Made by a program: the position numbers and the translations under genes. DNA of 64,000 nucleotides from the NCBI GenBank assembly GCA_006969385.1, contig CP030884.1, forward strand, positions 2,232,001 through 2,296,000. Reading direction: 5' to 3'. Source of the stretch: Planctomycetaceae bacterium (lineage in GTDB: Bacteria; Planctomycetota; Phycisphaerae; UBA1845; UTPLA1). This document shows positions 18,201 through 26,249 of the stretch, piece after piece (within the stretch, counting starts at the first letter, position 1; every line of letters starts with the position of its first letter). Under the pieces are notes generated by a model. The model did no database searches. It worked only from the letters and a program-made list of their open reading frames with translations, and had not been told where the DNA came from.

Positions 18201-18535
18201 AGTTGCAAACGCAAACGCGCGATAACGACTCGCTCACGCTCATGATTCTCGAATCTCAGGACGAGCGCATGGGCCTCGTGGTGGACGAGCTTATCGGGCA
18301 GGAAGACGTCGTCATCAAGAGCATTGCCGAGAATTTCCAAAACGTGAACGGCATTACCGGCGCTTCGATCATGGGTGACGGTCGCGTCTCGTTGATTCTC
18401 GATGTCGCGACGATGATGACTATGTTCGCGCAACGCATCGATGCCATTGCGCGACCGCAAGTGAAATCCGTATCGGAAGCAGCGCTCAAGCCGCGCGTCG
18501 AACAAAGCACGGAGGATGCAGTCCATGCCGGCTGA
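15212..18535 (+). CDS. cheA: CheA chemotaxis histidine kinase with two Hpt domains
   Basis: This 1107-residue kinase is long for the family (E. coli CheA has about 650). It carries two phosphotransfer domains. Hpt1 covers about residues 12-125 with His64 in RAAHSFKGLG. Hpt2 covers about 223-345 with His265 in RCAHNIKGATG. Acidic and then Ala/Pro-rich linkers separate them from a small domain near 450-520. The dimerisation helix pair starts near 620 (VDLERLDQLMNLGGELVINKA). The ATPase has N-box HMIRNSVDHGIE near 795 and G-box SGRGMGMDIV near 892. A CheW-like regulatory domain fills the last 180 residues. It phosphorylates CheY (20223) and CheB (20710) in this operon. Translation starts at a GTG overlapping the cheR stop. 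Confidence 0.95.
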   Translation: MSDYVPEISEELLAGFLDEAPEYLEILDEGLMALEEKANQGSGKITLESDEDQSRMNEMFRAAHSFKGLGAAMGFDKIRDLTHVMETLFDQVRMQKLALAPDGVETLFGVIDRLKALIGELSNPPEQPVAIEDSVAQLEAILSGDNAPSTVDEEPPSETVAEAPEATTEGDEAEEETLVAEAESSVDQAPAAVTEEASASASNAAAESAIPAVGTDSAVLENAELAQLFVESTLETIDELNNTLLKLEETPDNLEAINDVFRCAHNIKGATGAAGCNALYAMTHDVETVLDLVRNQEMQLTEELMQSVFSAVDRVRADVSLIGDGKLEELTSEGTVGRFDQWLKGNSAKLEAVASGDAITSEAVGDVATAESHEAVDATSTEVEETTDVPSTVVSGVVEEAASTSNAELENASDSEESVAVSEDAAEISDGVIDVEVSFEKDFVESEIQAYLINNKLSEVGDVLQSNPDVDSLDGSNPLEQITFTISTDANPAAVAELISGYEAKAVRILGTDGQVLAGSEAASPSESTDDVATESKAAPAPAAPPAAAPSPAPAAPVADAPQVAPAPAAKVEKPPSPTPKAELKPEAKPTASAPKPTETAKPADANKQRTPPKVGETIRVDLERLDQLMNLGGELVINKARLTQIHGRFEPLFQGQSLGYVVDDMAHRLQQLQETIEQAEQSEPGGRNLGAIADSVKTVADGFNSISQVVGQVQTARGAMNDFSEALHALNLVSEGMQKRIMETRMVSVGPLFQRFRRVIRDISRATGKKVELVLKGEQTELDKRMIDELGDPLTHMIRNSVDHGIEKPADRVKAGKPETAQVTLEAFHRGRHICIQVRDDGKGVDVERVRAKIIEREMASPQEAERMSEKEVIQYIFKPGFSTAEQVTDLSGRGMGMDIVLNKLEAINGTVEVDSVTGEGATVTIKLPLTLAIITAMIARIGNSVYAIPLEAVGEIITANGSDMQFIQKKRVCRVRERVIPVAYFEQVFDAPAPELQTQTRDNDSLTLMILESQDERMGLVVDELIGQEDVVIKSIAENFQNVNGITGASIMGDGRVSLILDVATMMTMFAQRIDAIARPQVKSVSEAALKPRVEQSTEDAVHAG

Positions 18536-19724
18536 TATGCAGGCCATCAAGCAAAACGAACTCTCCGACGCGCTGCGCACGGTCGCGGTCAATAGCGCCT
18601 ACAACGCCTCGCGTGCGCTGTCCAAGTGGTTTCGCAAGGGCGTGCGTCTGACATCGGATGGTTTCGAATCGTTGCCGCTCGACGAAGTCGTGACGGCGGC
18701 TTGCCAGCCCGAAGACGCGGTGGTGGCGGCACACATGCCGCTCGAAGGCGATCTCGACGGCAACGTGCTGCTGGTATTCAAAGAAGCCACTGCATTCAAA
18801 ATTATCGACATGATGATGGGCGTGGCCGAGGGCACGACGCAACAAGTCGGTGACATGGAAGCTTCCTGCATTCAGGAAACCGGCAACATCGTTGCGACGG
18901 CGTTCACCAATTCCCTCGCGAGTTGGTTGAATTCGGAGACGATCCCGGCGGCACCGACCGTCGTGCACGATATGGCGTGTTCGGTCATCGAGCCGCTGCT
19001 CGTGAATCAAGCGACGATTGGCGACCATGCCTTGGTCTCGCGTACCGAGTTTGAAATGGACGGCCAACAGCTCGATTGGTTTTTGCTGCTGTTGCCGTCG
19101 GCCACGTCGCTCGAGCGGATGCAAGACCGCTGCGCCAGCGATACGTTCAAACAAAACGCGCTGCACACCATCGCGATCAACGGTGCCTTCAACGCGTCGC
19201 GAGCCATGTCGAAATGGTTGCACAAGGGCGTACGGCTAAGCACCGAGGGATTCGAGCGTGTGCCGCTGAAAGAAATTTGTCAGGGCGAAAGTTCGGACAC
19301 GGTGGTTGCCGGGCTGCATCTTGCGCTCGGGTCGCAAATGCACGGTCATACGTTGATGGTGATGACCGAGCCGACGGCGTTCGAGTTGGTTGATCTCATG
19401 ATGGGGCAGCCCGAAGGCACGACCAAAGACTTCGATGAGATGACCCAATCCTGTCTTAAGGAAACGGGCAACATCGTTAGCAGTGCTTTCGTGAATAGCT
19501 GGGCCAAGTGGCTCGACATTCATACCGAACCGCAGCCGCCGCGATTGCAGGTGGATATGTTGGAAGCAATCTTGCAGGCCGTGGTTGTCGAGCAAGCGAT
19601 GGTGAGTGATGAAGTATTCCTTGCGCGGACCTCGTTTAGCGTGGACGGGCGTTGGTTGGATTGGAATTACTACGTGTTGCCGACACCCATGTCGCTGCGA
19701 CTGATCGAGACCTCCTTGAGTTGA
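18525..19724 (+). CDS. cheC: Double-domain CheC-like CheY-P phosphatase
   Basis: This 399-residue protein is made of two tandem CheC/CheX-type domains (about residues 1-195 and 196-399). Each has a first helix DALRTVAVNSAYNASRALS or TIAINGAFNASRAMS, a GxxLxVxxEPTAFxLxDxMMG-like helix, and a second phosphatase helix SCIQETGNIVATAF or SCLKETGNIVSSAF. The second helices keep the Glu-x-x-Asn pair that activates the hydrolytic water. In both first helices the Glu and Asn are replaced (Thr and Val or Ile). Each domain therefore has one likely active site. I chose the ATG at 18525 because GGAGG lies 9 bp upstream; this start overlaps cheA. It should remove phosphate from CheY and may bind CheD. Confidence 0.85.
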   Translation: MPADMQAIKQNELSDALRTVAVNSAYNASRALSKWFRKGVRLTSDGFESLPLDEVVTAACQPEDAVVAAHMPLEGDLDGNVLLVFKEATAFKIIDMMMGVAEGTTQQVGDMEASCIQETGNIVATAFTNSLASWLNSETIPAAPTVVHDMACSVIEPLLVNQATIGDHALVSRTEFEMDGQQLDWFLLLLPSATSLERMQDRCASDTFKQNALHTIAINGAFNASRAMSKWLHKGVRLSTEGFERVPLKEICQGESSDTVVAGLHLALGSQMHGHTLMVMTEPTAFELVDLMMGQPEGTTKDFDEMTQSCLKETGNIVSSAFVNSWAKWLDIHTEPQPPRLQVDMLEAILQAVVVEQAMVSDEVFLARTSFSVDGRWLDWNYYVLPTPMSLRLIETSLS

Positions 19725-19735
19725 GCGAGGATGTG

Positions 19736-20203
19736 ATGAGCGAAGTCATGAACATCGGTATCGCGGAAATCAAGGTGGCCAAGTGTCCGAACACGCTGCG
19801 CACCGTATTGGGTTCGTGCGTCGGCGTGGCGATCTTCGATCGCGTCGCAAAGGTCGGCGGTATCGCGCACGTGATGTTGCCCGACTCGTCGATGGGTCAA
19901 GGGGCAAAAGGTAAGTTTGCCGATACGGCCGTTATCGCGCTGATCGAGGATGTCTTGATGGCGGGGGCGGATAGGAAACGCCTGACCGCGAAGATCAGCG
20001 GCGGGGCGTCGATGTTCGGCAACAAAGTCGATAACGGTATCGGCGATCGCAATATCAAGGCGGTGAAGTCGCGTTTGAGCGAGTGTGCCATTCGTCTGGC
20101 CGCCGAGGATGTCGGCGGTACCAAGGGGCGGCGGATGTTGCTCGACCCCAATACGGGCGACGTAACGGTTCAGGTAATTGGTGCGGATCCCGTAAAGATC
20201 TGA
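19736..20203 (+). CDS. cheD: CheD receptor glutamine deamidase
   Basis: This 155-residue enzyme deamidates receptor glutamines to methylatable glutamates and binds CheC. The catalytic residues are visible: Cys28 in LGSCVGVAIFD, His45 in IAHVMLPDS, and the Thr/Ser position in AKISGGASMFG. The C-terminal half has the family pattern IGDRNIKAVKSRL and RRMLLDPNTGDVTV. The ATG at 19736 has GAGCGAGG just upstream. An in-frame GTG one codon earlier is also possible. It lies 11 bp after the cheC-like gene, matching the CheC-CheD partnership known from Bacillus and Thermotoga. Confidence 0.93.
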   Translation: MSEVMNIGIAEIKVAKCPNTLRTVLGSCVGVAIFDRVAKVGGIAHVMLPDSSMGQGAKGKFADTAVIALIEDVLMAGADRKRLTAKISGGASMFGNKVDNGIGDRNIKAVKSRLSECAIRLAAEDVGGTKGRRMLLDPNTGDVTVQVIGADPVKI

Positions 20204-20222
20204 TTTTTTGAAGGAGCATTCC

Positions 20223-20588
20223 GTGGCAACAAAAGTTCTCGTAGTCGATGACGCCGCGTTCATGCGACACATGATTAAGGGCATCCTGACCGAACTCGGT
20301 TGCGAAGTCGTTGACGAAGCGGTCGATGGAGAAGACGCGTGCACCAAGTACGAGGCAACCAAGCCCGATCTGGTCACGATGGACCTGATCATGCCCAAGA
20401 AGGGCGGGCTCGATGCCTTGAAAGATATTCGCGCCAGCGATCCGAGCGCCAAGGTGATCGTGATCTCCGCGATCGATCAGCGACAGCCGTTGATGGAAGC
20501 GCTGAAGCATGGTGCGGCCGATTATGTGGTTAAGCCGTTTGAGAAAGAGCGCGTGCAAGAAGCGGTCAATCGGGTTATCGCCGGTTAG
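20223..20588 (+). CDS. cheY: CheY single-domain response regulator
   Basis: This 121-residue stand-alone receiver domain has all key residues: acidic pair in VVDDAAFMR, phosphoacceptor Asp54 in VTMDLIMPK, Ser/Thr switch in VIVISAIDQ, and the conserved Lys in VVKPF. The GTG at 20223 has AAGGAG 6 bp upstream and is the better start; an upstream TTG sits before that ribosome binding site. It receives phosphate from CheA and would act on a motility or other output not encoded in this window. Dephosphorylation is probably by the CheC-like protein, as no cheZ is seen. Confidence 0.95.
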   Translation: MATKVLVVDDAAFMRHMIKGILTELGCEVVDEAVDGEDACTKYEATKPDLVTMDLIMPKKGGLDALKDIRASDPSAKVIVISAIDQRQPLMEALKHGAADYVVKPFEKERVQEAVNRVIAG

Positions 20589-20709
20589 CCGCCACGCAGC
20601 GTATGTATTAGCGACGGTTGTTGTTATGCCATGTTGTTTGCGAAGGCGACAGGGCGCGACGACGGTCATCGATCTCAATTCTTAGGTTCATTTCGCCGGG
20701 TTTCTGAAA

Positions 20710-21762
20710 ATGCCAATTCGCGTTTTAATAGTTGATGATTCGGTTTTCATGCGCGGTATGCTGAAGAGCGCGCTCGATAGTGTGAAAGACATCGAGATCG
20801 TTGGCACCGCCATGAACGGCACGGAAGGTCTTAAGAAAATTCTGCAGCTCAAACCCGACGTCGCCACGCTCGACGTGGAGATGCCGGGGATGACGGGCTT
20901 GGAAGTGCTCGAGACCGTGATGAAAGAAGCGCCGATGCCGATCGTGATGGTATCGACCAAGACGCAAAAAGGTGCCCAATTCACGCTCGATGCGCTACGC
21001 AAAGGTGCCGTCGATTGCATCGCCAAACCGCTCGGTGAGAAATCCGCCACGTTGCAGAGCTTTCGCGAAGAAGTGCTCAACGCGGTGCGCGCCGCATACG
21101 AGAGCAATCGCAAGAACATTGGTGAGAACGACGATCGCATCGCACCCATTGCGGGCTTGGTAAATGCGCCGAAAGATGCCGTCGTCGCCATCGGTATTAG
21201 TGCGGGTGGTCCCGCGACGCTCCATAAGCTCATTCCTGCGCTGCCCGCCAACTTCCCGGCGACCGTCATCACGCAACACATGCCGGCCGATTTCACGGCA
21301 CCGTTCGCCAAGCGGCTGAATGAAGAGGCCGCTATGACGGTTAAAGAAGCCGAAGAGGGTGACGCTTTGCGTCCCGGTCAGGTGCTGATTTCGCCCGGCA
21401 GCCATCATCTCAAGATCGAGAAACATTTGGGCAAGTTGGTATGTCGATTGGACAACGGGCCGAAGGTCTCAGGCTTTCGACCGTCGGTGGACGTGTTATT
21501 CACGTCGATTAGCAAAGTCGCCGGTGACCGAACGGTGGCCATTGTCATGACCGGCATGGGCGATGATGGCTCGCGCGGCATTCGACTTCTGAAGGAAGCC
21601 GGCGCTTCCACGCTGGCTCAAGATCAGGATTCGAGCATCGTGTTCGGTATGCCGAAGGCTGCGGCCCGAACGGGCTTCGTCGATCGCGTGGTCGGACTTG
21701 CCGACATTCCGCAGGCGCTGCTCGATGCGGCGGTGCAGTTAGGTACACCCGCAACGGCGTAG
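20710..21762 (+). CDS. cheB: CheB receptor methylesterase/deamidase response regulator
   Basis: This 350-residue protein has a receiver domain (about residues 1-120, phosphoacceptor Asp55 in TLDVEMPGM) and a methylesterase domain. The catalytic triad is readable: Ser164 in IGISAGGPATL, His190 in ITQHMPADF and Asp285 in MTGMGDDG. The nucleophile motif has Ala where most CheB proteins have Thr (S-T-G-G); this is a mild variation. It is the last gene of the operon, 121 bp after cheY. It removes methyl groups added by CheR and so provides adaptation. Confidence 0.95.
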   Translation: MPIRVLIVDDSVFMRGMLKSALDSVKDIEIVGTAMNGTEGLKKILQLKPDVATLDVEMPGMTGLEVLETVMKEAPMPIVMVSTKTQKGAQFTLDALRKGAVDCIAKPLGEKSATLQSFREEVLNAVRAAYESNRKNIGENDDRIAPIAGLVNAPKDAVVAIGISAGGPATLHKLIPALPANFPATVITQHMPADFTAPFAKRLNEEAAMTVKEAEEGDALRPGQVLISPGSHHLKIEKHLGKLVCRLDNGPKVSGFRPSVDVLFTSISKVAGDRTVAIVMTGMGDDGSRGIRLLKEAGASTLAQDQDSSIVFGMPKAAARTGFVDRVVGLADIPQALLDAAVQLGTPATA

Positions 21763-21857
21763 CGTTGGCTCGTTACGCCGCGCGTTCAATCTCTAAATAA
21801 CAAGTCTCGCTTTGGTTTGCCGATGTCGATTTGGTCGACAAATGCGACGACTCGTTG

Positions 21858-22046
21858 TTATGCGTGGCGCTCGATTCGTTGAACGTTGGCCATCAGCTCT
21901 TGCGGCGCGTCTTTATCTAAAATTCCGCAATAAACCGCTCCGCAAAACGAACAGTGGTATCGTTCTCCTGCTTCAGAATTCTTGGCAAGAGAAATCGGCA
22001 GTTCAAGCCCGCACTCGATGCAGGCGAAGCACTTCTTATCATCCAC
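21858..22046 (-). CDS. Small zinc-ribbon protein
   Basis: This 62-residue protein has two Cys pairs, CIEC near residues 9-12 and CSFC near 32-35, plus further Cys at 6 and 40. It looks like a rubredoxin-type zinc ribbon with a short helical tail (PQELMANVQRIERH). It starts at a GTG with only a weak purine-rich element upstream, so the start is uncertain. The gene is convergent with cheB. No function can be assigned. The regular CxxC spacing argues for a real gene. Confidence 0.55.
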   Translation of the reverse strand: MDDKKCFACIECGLELPISLAKNSEAGERYHCSFCGAVYCGILDKDAPQELMANVQRIERHA

Positions 22047-22383
22047 AATTAATTTCCCACTCGATCAAAACCAAGCTTGCGTTGGTTGATACCCACGAAA
22101 CACCCGGGTGGTAGCCAACACGATCGGTAGGATTTTGACAAGGGTACTTTTGGTCTTATTTATTTTTGGTGTTTGTCTATAAAGTCGGTGGTTTGTTCTC
22201 GCGCTGAGCGCGAAACATGAATCGCAGATTTGAATGCGGCGTGTGATATCAGCGCCCTTTGTGAACCCTAAACAATCGAAGCCCAGTTTGCGTCGTCGTT
22301 GCGCGTTCAATGCAAGAATGGTTACAATAATCCTAAGAAGATAATGAAACAGTTTTACGCGCGTGTTCGATTTGTGGATTTGA
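22047..22383. other. Intergenic gap, nothing recognised
   Basis: This 337-bp gap lies between the start of the zinc-ribbon gene and the stop of the MFS gene, both on the minus strand. A TTGCGC/TACAAT pair with an 18-bp spacer ends at 22328 on the plus strand, but it points into the antisense of the MFS gene. No terminator or small ORF was convincing. Confidence 0.45.
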
Positions 22384-23655
22384 TTAGCGTGTGACGTTTT
22401 GCCTACGCAGATTCATTAGGATGGGCAACGTGATAGCGGCGCAGAGCACTTCGCCGGCACCGGCAGCGACAAACGCCATGCGGTAAGACGCGATCGATTC
22501 AAAACCGATCTCTTTCATTAACCAAAGCGTCCCACCAGCGACTAACGGTCCCAGGAAAAAGCCAAGCGAGCCCGCCGCGTTGAAGCCGGTAAAGGCCGCA
22601 CCGCGATGACCCTCAGGGGCGAGGTCCGCACAGAGTGTGAGGTTGGGCGCAAACATCAAAGCGCTCAAAACGCCTGACGCAATCATCGCCGCCGGCATCC
22701 ATTCGATATCCAGCACGCCGTAGAGGGCGAAAACGACGCCGAAACCTGCGGATGCAAACGCAATCGGCAAAGCGCGACCGATGCGATCGACGAGGCGACC
22801 GGCTGGGTACACCAGTATCGCAAACGGCGCCAGGAACAGCACCAACATGCGGCTGCGCTCGTCGGGTGATAGGCCATGCACGTCGGCCAGAAACAGCGTG
22901 AACGTCGATATCACCACGCCGACGCAGAAACGATCCATAAAGGCGTATGCGTAGGCGACGTTTAGTGCGGGCTGCTCGCGCGCGATAGAAAGCCAACTGC
23001 GACGCTGAGTGGGTTTGTTGTCACTTGCCTGCTGCTCGGGAACAAACAGCAACACCAACAGCGCGGCCGTGGCCGAGATGCCGCCACCGACGAGAAATAT
23101 CCACATGTCCAAATGCGTCCACACGATCCCACCCAAACGAGTACCGCAGGCCGTACCGAGCATCATCGCGGCGCCGACGATCCCCATGACGCGACCGCGT
23201 CGATCGTCGGGCGCATAACTCGCAACCAGCGCCATGAGCGAACTGAGCGCCATGATGTGCGCCGCGCCTTCGAAGAATCGAATCGCCAGCAGCATCTCGC
23301 TACTCGTGGCGAACTTCATCAGTGCGAACAGCACACCGTCGGCGGAAAGGCCGATGATGGCCGCCGTCTTGAGCCAACCGCCGCGATTGGCAGTTTTGGC
23401 GATGAACGGTGCCAACATGAATGCGCCGAGCATGTTGATGGATTGAAAGCTATGGGTGGCGATGATGCCGACATTGAACGCATCGCTCACGATTTCCTTG
23501 AGCGGCGCGACCAACATGGTGACCGGCAGCATGCACATCCAGGTGATGCCGGCGAGCGTCAGAATGCGACCGAGCGGTTGGGCGTCGCTGCGCGACGATT
23601 GCTTGGTGTAGGGTAGGTTGATCACGGGGGCCTGGGGCCTGCTGGCCGTTTTCAT
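22384..23655 (-). CDS. Major facilitator superfamily transporter
   Basis: This roughly 423-residue integral membrane protein has about 12 hydrophobic helices. The MFS loop between helices 2 and 3 appears as FIAKTANRGGWLKTAAIIG. Another conserved loop appears as YPAGRLVDRIGRALPIAFASAG. A central hydrophilic loop (PEQQASDNKPTQRRSW) separates two six-helix halves. The substrate is unknown; sugar, drug or organic-acid efflux all fit. The ATG at 23655 has AGGA 10 bp upstream. The ATG at 23664 sits directly on that element and is less likely. It is divergent from the monooxygenase-fold gene at 23952. Confidence 0.85.
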   Translation of the reverse strand: MKTASRPQAPVINLPYTKQSSRSDAQPLGRILTLAGITWMCMLPVTMLVAPLKEIVSDAFNVGIIATHSFQSINMLGAFMLAPFIAKTANRGGWLKTAAIIGLSADGVLFALMKFATSSEMLLAIRFFEGAAHIMALSSLMALVASYAPDDRRGRVMGIVGAAMMLGTACGTRLGGIVWTHLDMWIFLVGGGISATAALLVLLFVPEQQASDNKPTQRRSWLSIAREQPALNVAYAYAFMDRFCVGVVISTFTLFLADVHGLSPDERSRMLVLFLAPFAILVYPAGRLVDRIGRALPIAFASAGFGVVFALYGVLDIEWMPAAMIASGVLSALMFAPNLTLCADLAPEGHRGAAFTGFNAAGSLGFFLGPLVAGGTLWLMKEIGFESIASYRMAFVAAGAGEVLCAAITLPILMNLRRQNVTR

Positions 23656-23951
23656 GGTCGGCATATCCTAGAGGCGATTTCGATACTTCGCAGCAGCGCG
23701 ACCGGCGCTGAAACGTGAAAATGCACCTTTCCCAGAAGCGACGAACCCCCGTGGGAGAAATCGACCAATATCGGGCCTCGCGTAAGCTTGAAGTCGATCA
23801 AACGGGCGGCAGGGTGCAATATCGCGCAGTGATCGGCAGATTGTGCCGAATGCGGCCTTCGACTCTATGATCCGAAGCTGCTGCCTGCCGATATCCCACG
23901 TGACGGATAAATGTTGAAATCGGCACCTTGCTCGGATTTGAGAGGAAACAA

Positions 23952-24290
23952 ATGGTCACCATTGGAATGAACTACGACGTGCTCGAAGGCAAGAACAACG
24001 AATTCGAGACGGTCTTTTACAAGGTTCTCGACCTCATGAACGGCATGGACGGCCACAGCAAGACCAACCTGTTCCGCGATGTGCGAAGCGGTCAGACGTA
24101 TCTCATCATGTCGGAATGGACGGATGAGGCCGCGTTCAATGCATTCATCAATTCCGACCAGTTCAAGAAGGTAGCCGACTGGGGTAAGTCACAGATCTTG
24201 GCCGGCCGACCGCATCACGAAGTCTACGGCGGCGGCTCAAAGGCCACTGCCGGCGCGCCCACAGGCGGTGGCTGCCCCGTCGCGCACTAA
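23952..24290 (+). CDS. Antibiotic-biosynthesis-monooxygenase-fold (ABM) protein
   Basis: This 112-residue protein has a ferredoxin-like alpha/beta fold of the ABM type: VTIGMNYDVLEGKNNEFETVFYKVL, then KTNLFRDVRSGQTYLIMSEWTDEAAFNAFINS. It ends in a flexible Gly-rich tail GGGCPVAH. ABM-fold proteins include small heme-degrading or quinol monooxygenases and many uncharacterised dimers. The Cys-Pro-Val-Ala-His tail might bind metal or heme. That is speculation from sequence. The ATG at 23952 follows GAGAGGA. GC-rich repeats begin about 35 bp after the stop. Confidence 0.8.
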   Translation: MVTIGMNYDVLEGKNNEFETVFYKVLDLMNGMDGHSKTNLFRDVRSGQTYLIMSEWTDEAAFNAFINSDQFKKVADWGKSQILAGRPHHEVYGGGSKATAGAPTGGGCPVAH

Positions 24291-24324
24291 GCTCGAAATA
24301 TTCGTAGCGCAGGTTGCGAGTGCT

Positions 24325-24502
24325 GGGTGCCCCTGCCCTTTCAGGGCTGGGGGACTGAACTACGCCGCGAACCACGATTCGTTTTGTAATGGCGCGTACT
24401 CCGAGGAATCACCGGTTGCAAACCGGTGCCACAGCGCGCAGGTGCCACAGCGCGCAGGTGCCACAGCGCGCGGGTGCCCCTGCCCCTCTGGGGCTGGGGG
24501 AC
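24325..24502. repeat. GC-rich composite repeat with REP-like palindrome and 16-bp tandem units
   Basis: Two direct copies of a GGGTGCCCCTGCCC...GGGCTGGGGGAC element lie at 24325-24354 and 24472-24502. Between them is the palindromic unit CACCGGTTGCAAACCGGTG (24410-24428). It runs into three tandem 16-bp units of the form GGTGCCACAGCGCGC(A/G) (24425-24472). The 30 bp at 24410-24439 recur exactly at 60195-60224. This is intergenic, between the ABM gene and the ABC1 kinase. It looks like a REP/BIME-type mosaic. Confidence 0.85.
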
Positions 24503-24549
24503 GAAATCCCGCTGAAACCGACGACTCCCAAACAACCAACGAAACTTGG

Positions 24550-24589
24550 CAGGCACACGACCCGATAAAACGTGTGCCTGTTTTGTTTT
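24550..24589 (+). terminator. Rho-independent terminator directly before the ABC1 kinase gene
   Basis: The stem CAGGCACACG/CGTGTGCCTG has an 11-base loop and is followed by TTTTGTTTT on the plus strand. It ends only about 15 bp before the ATG at 24605. It would stop read-through from the ABM gene and repeats, or act as an attenuator if the kinase promoter lies upstream of it. Confidence 0.85.
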
Positions 24590-24604
24590 CACGGAGTCGT
24601 CTCA

Positions 24605-26134
24605 ATGCCCAGTTCCACCCTCGGTCGCGCCGTCGCATACGCCGACATGGCGCGTCAAATGCATCGAATCAAAAAGAGTACCGACGAAGTGCGCGCCGAG
24701 CGCGCTCGTGCCTTGCTCGCCCAACGCATGGGGCGCTTGCGCGGTTTGCCGCAGAAGGTGGGCCAACTGTTGAGCATGAGCGATGACGACGTGCGTGCCG
24801 ATACCTTCGGCGATCTCAACGACCACGCAGAGCCGTTACCGTTCGATGATGTGCAGCCGCTCCTTGAAGCCGCGTGGGGCAAGCCGCTGGAGGACGTGGT
24901 TGCGGAGATTGATCCCCACGGGTTGGCTGCATCATTGGGGCAGGTGCATCGCGCGGTATTGAAAGACGGTCGCGAAGTTGCGATCAAGGTGCAATATCCG
25001 GACATGGATCGGGCCGTCGCCAATGACCTGCGCATGCTCGGTTGGCTGTCGAAGCCGGTGGGTGATTTACGCCGCGGGTTCGATATGAATGGTTACCGCG
25101 TTGAACTGCGCCGCGACCTCGACGAAGAACTCGATTACCGAACGGAAGCAAATCATCAACGCGCGCTGCGCCAAACACTCGTGGGTTGCGATGGTTGGGT
25201 GGTTCCCGACGTGATTGATGAACTATCGACGGAGAAGGTATTAGTCACGACTTGGGAGCCGGGTGATTCCATCGACGCCGTCGCCAATTGGCCCGATAGT
25301 CAACGCCGTTTGCTCGGGCGGCGATTGCTCAATGGATTCTTTCATTCTCTGTTTCGCACTAGCTTGGTGCATGCGGATCCGAACCCCGGCAACTACCGTT
25401 TTCGCTTGGTCGGCAACGATCCGCAGATCGTGCTGTACGACTATGGGTGCGTGCATCGCTTAAGCCCTGAAAAGCGGCTCATGCTGTTGAAGCTGATTGC
25501 GATGACCGTCGAGCAACAGGGCGATCCGTTCAAGGTGTTGGTCGGCCTGGGCTTTAATGGTGAGTTGCTCGAACCATTGCGCGAGAAGTTGCCGGCGGTT
25601 TGTCGCGTATTGTGTGCGCCGTTTGCGGGCGGCAGTGGCGACGATTCGACGTGGCGCTTGGGCGAGCGGATCGGCGATATTCTCGGCAGCGACCGCTGGA
25701 ATTTTCGCATTGCGGGACCGCCCGATTTGATTTGGTTGCTGCGCGCGTTCCGCGGCGCGGCGTACTACCTAAGCCGTATGGACGCATACGTCTCGTGGGA
25801 GTTTGCGATTCGGCCCTTTCTGACGGAGCGGGCTATCGAACTGGCGGCCATCGATGTGTCCTCGCCCGAGCCGACATGCGGCTTGGAAGGTCAGGCGCGC
25901 CATCTGCGCATTCGCGTTCGCAAGGACGGTCGTGAAAAGATTTCGCTCACATTTCCCGCGCTGGCCGTCGACGATTTGGAAGTGCTGATGGAAGCAGATC
26001 TGCGCGATAAGCTCAAACAGGATGGGCTCGAGCTGAGCCAATTCGTCAAACGTGCTCGCCAAGAGGGCTACCGACCGCAGTCGCTGTTTAGTTTGGAAGG
26101 AAATAACAAATTGGTGGATGTGTGGTTGGAATAG
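24605..26134 (+). CDS. ABC1/ADCK/UbiB-family atypical protein kinase-like ATPase
   Basis: This 509-residue protein shows every hallmark of the ABC1 (UbiB/ADCK) family. The KxGQ motif is KVGQLLSM (residues 51-58). The Ala-rich nucleotide loop appears as AASLGQVHRA. The beta-3 lysine is in VAIKVQYP. ELDYRTEA carries the regulatory Glu. The catalytic loop is LVHADPNPGNYRF and the metal-binding motif is LYDYGC. The family supports ubiquinone/isoprenoid-lipid metabolism by ATPase activity. In organisms lacking ubiquinone the role is unclear. There is no C-terminal membrane helix pair of the E. coli UbiB kind. CGGAG precedes the ATG at a suitable distance. Confidence 0.9.
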   Translation: MPSSTLGRAVAYADMARQMHRIKKSTDEVRAERARALLAQRMGRLRGLPQKVGQLLSMSDDDVRADTFGDLNDHAEPLPFDDVQPLLEAAWGKPLEDVVAEIDPHGLAASLGQVHRAVLKDGREVAIKVQYPDMDRAVANDLRMLGWLSKPVGDLRRGFDMNGYRVELRRDLDEELDYRTEANHQRALRQTLVGCDGWVVPDVIDELSTEKVLVTTWEPGDSIDAVANWPDSQRRLLGRRLLNGFFHSLFRTSLVHADPNPGNYRFRLVGNDPQIVLYDYGCVHRLSPEKRLMLLKLIAMTVEQQGDPFKVLVGLGFNGELLEPLREKLPAVCRVLCAPFAGGSGDDSTWRLGERIGDILGSDRWNFRIAGPPDLIWLLRAFRGAAYYLSRMDAYVSWEFAIRPFLTERAIELAAIDVSSPEPTCGLEGQARHLRIRVRKDGREKISLTFPALAVDDLEVLMEADLRDKLKQDGLELSQFVKRARQEGYRPQSLFSLEGNNKLVDVWLE

Positions 26135-26249
26135 GTGATAGACGACGATCCAAAGTTTCAAAGGTCATTTTTTAGTTCTGACCTCTTGAAGTTTACAAAG
26201 GTATGCAACCCGACCCTTATCCCTCTCTGAACGGAACGCGGGATCGCTT

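Noticed and set aside
22299..22328. TTGCGC/TACAAT promoter-like pair on the plus strand
   Set aside because: It points into the antisense of the MFS gene with no gene to drive; such matches occur by chance in AT-richer gaps.
24425..24472. Three 16-bp tandem units considered as a CRISPR-like array
   Set aside because: The units are directly adjacent with no spacers, and no cas genes are nearby.
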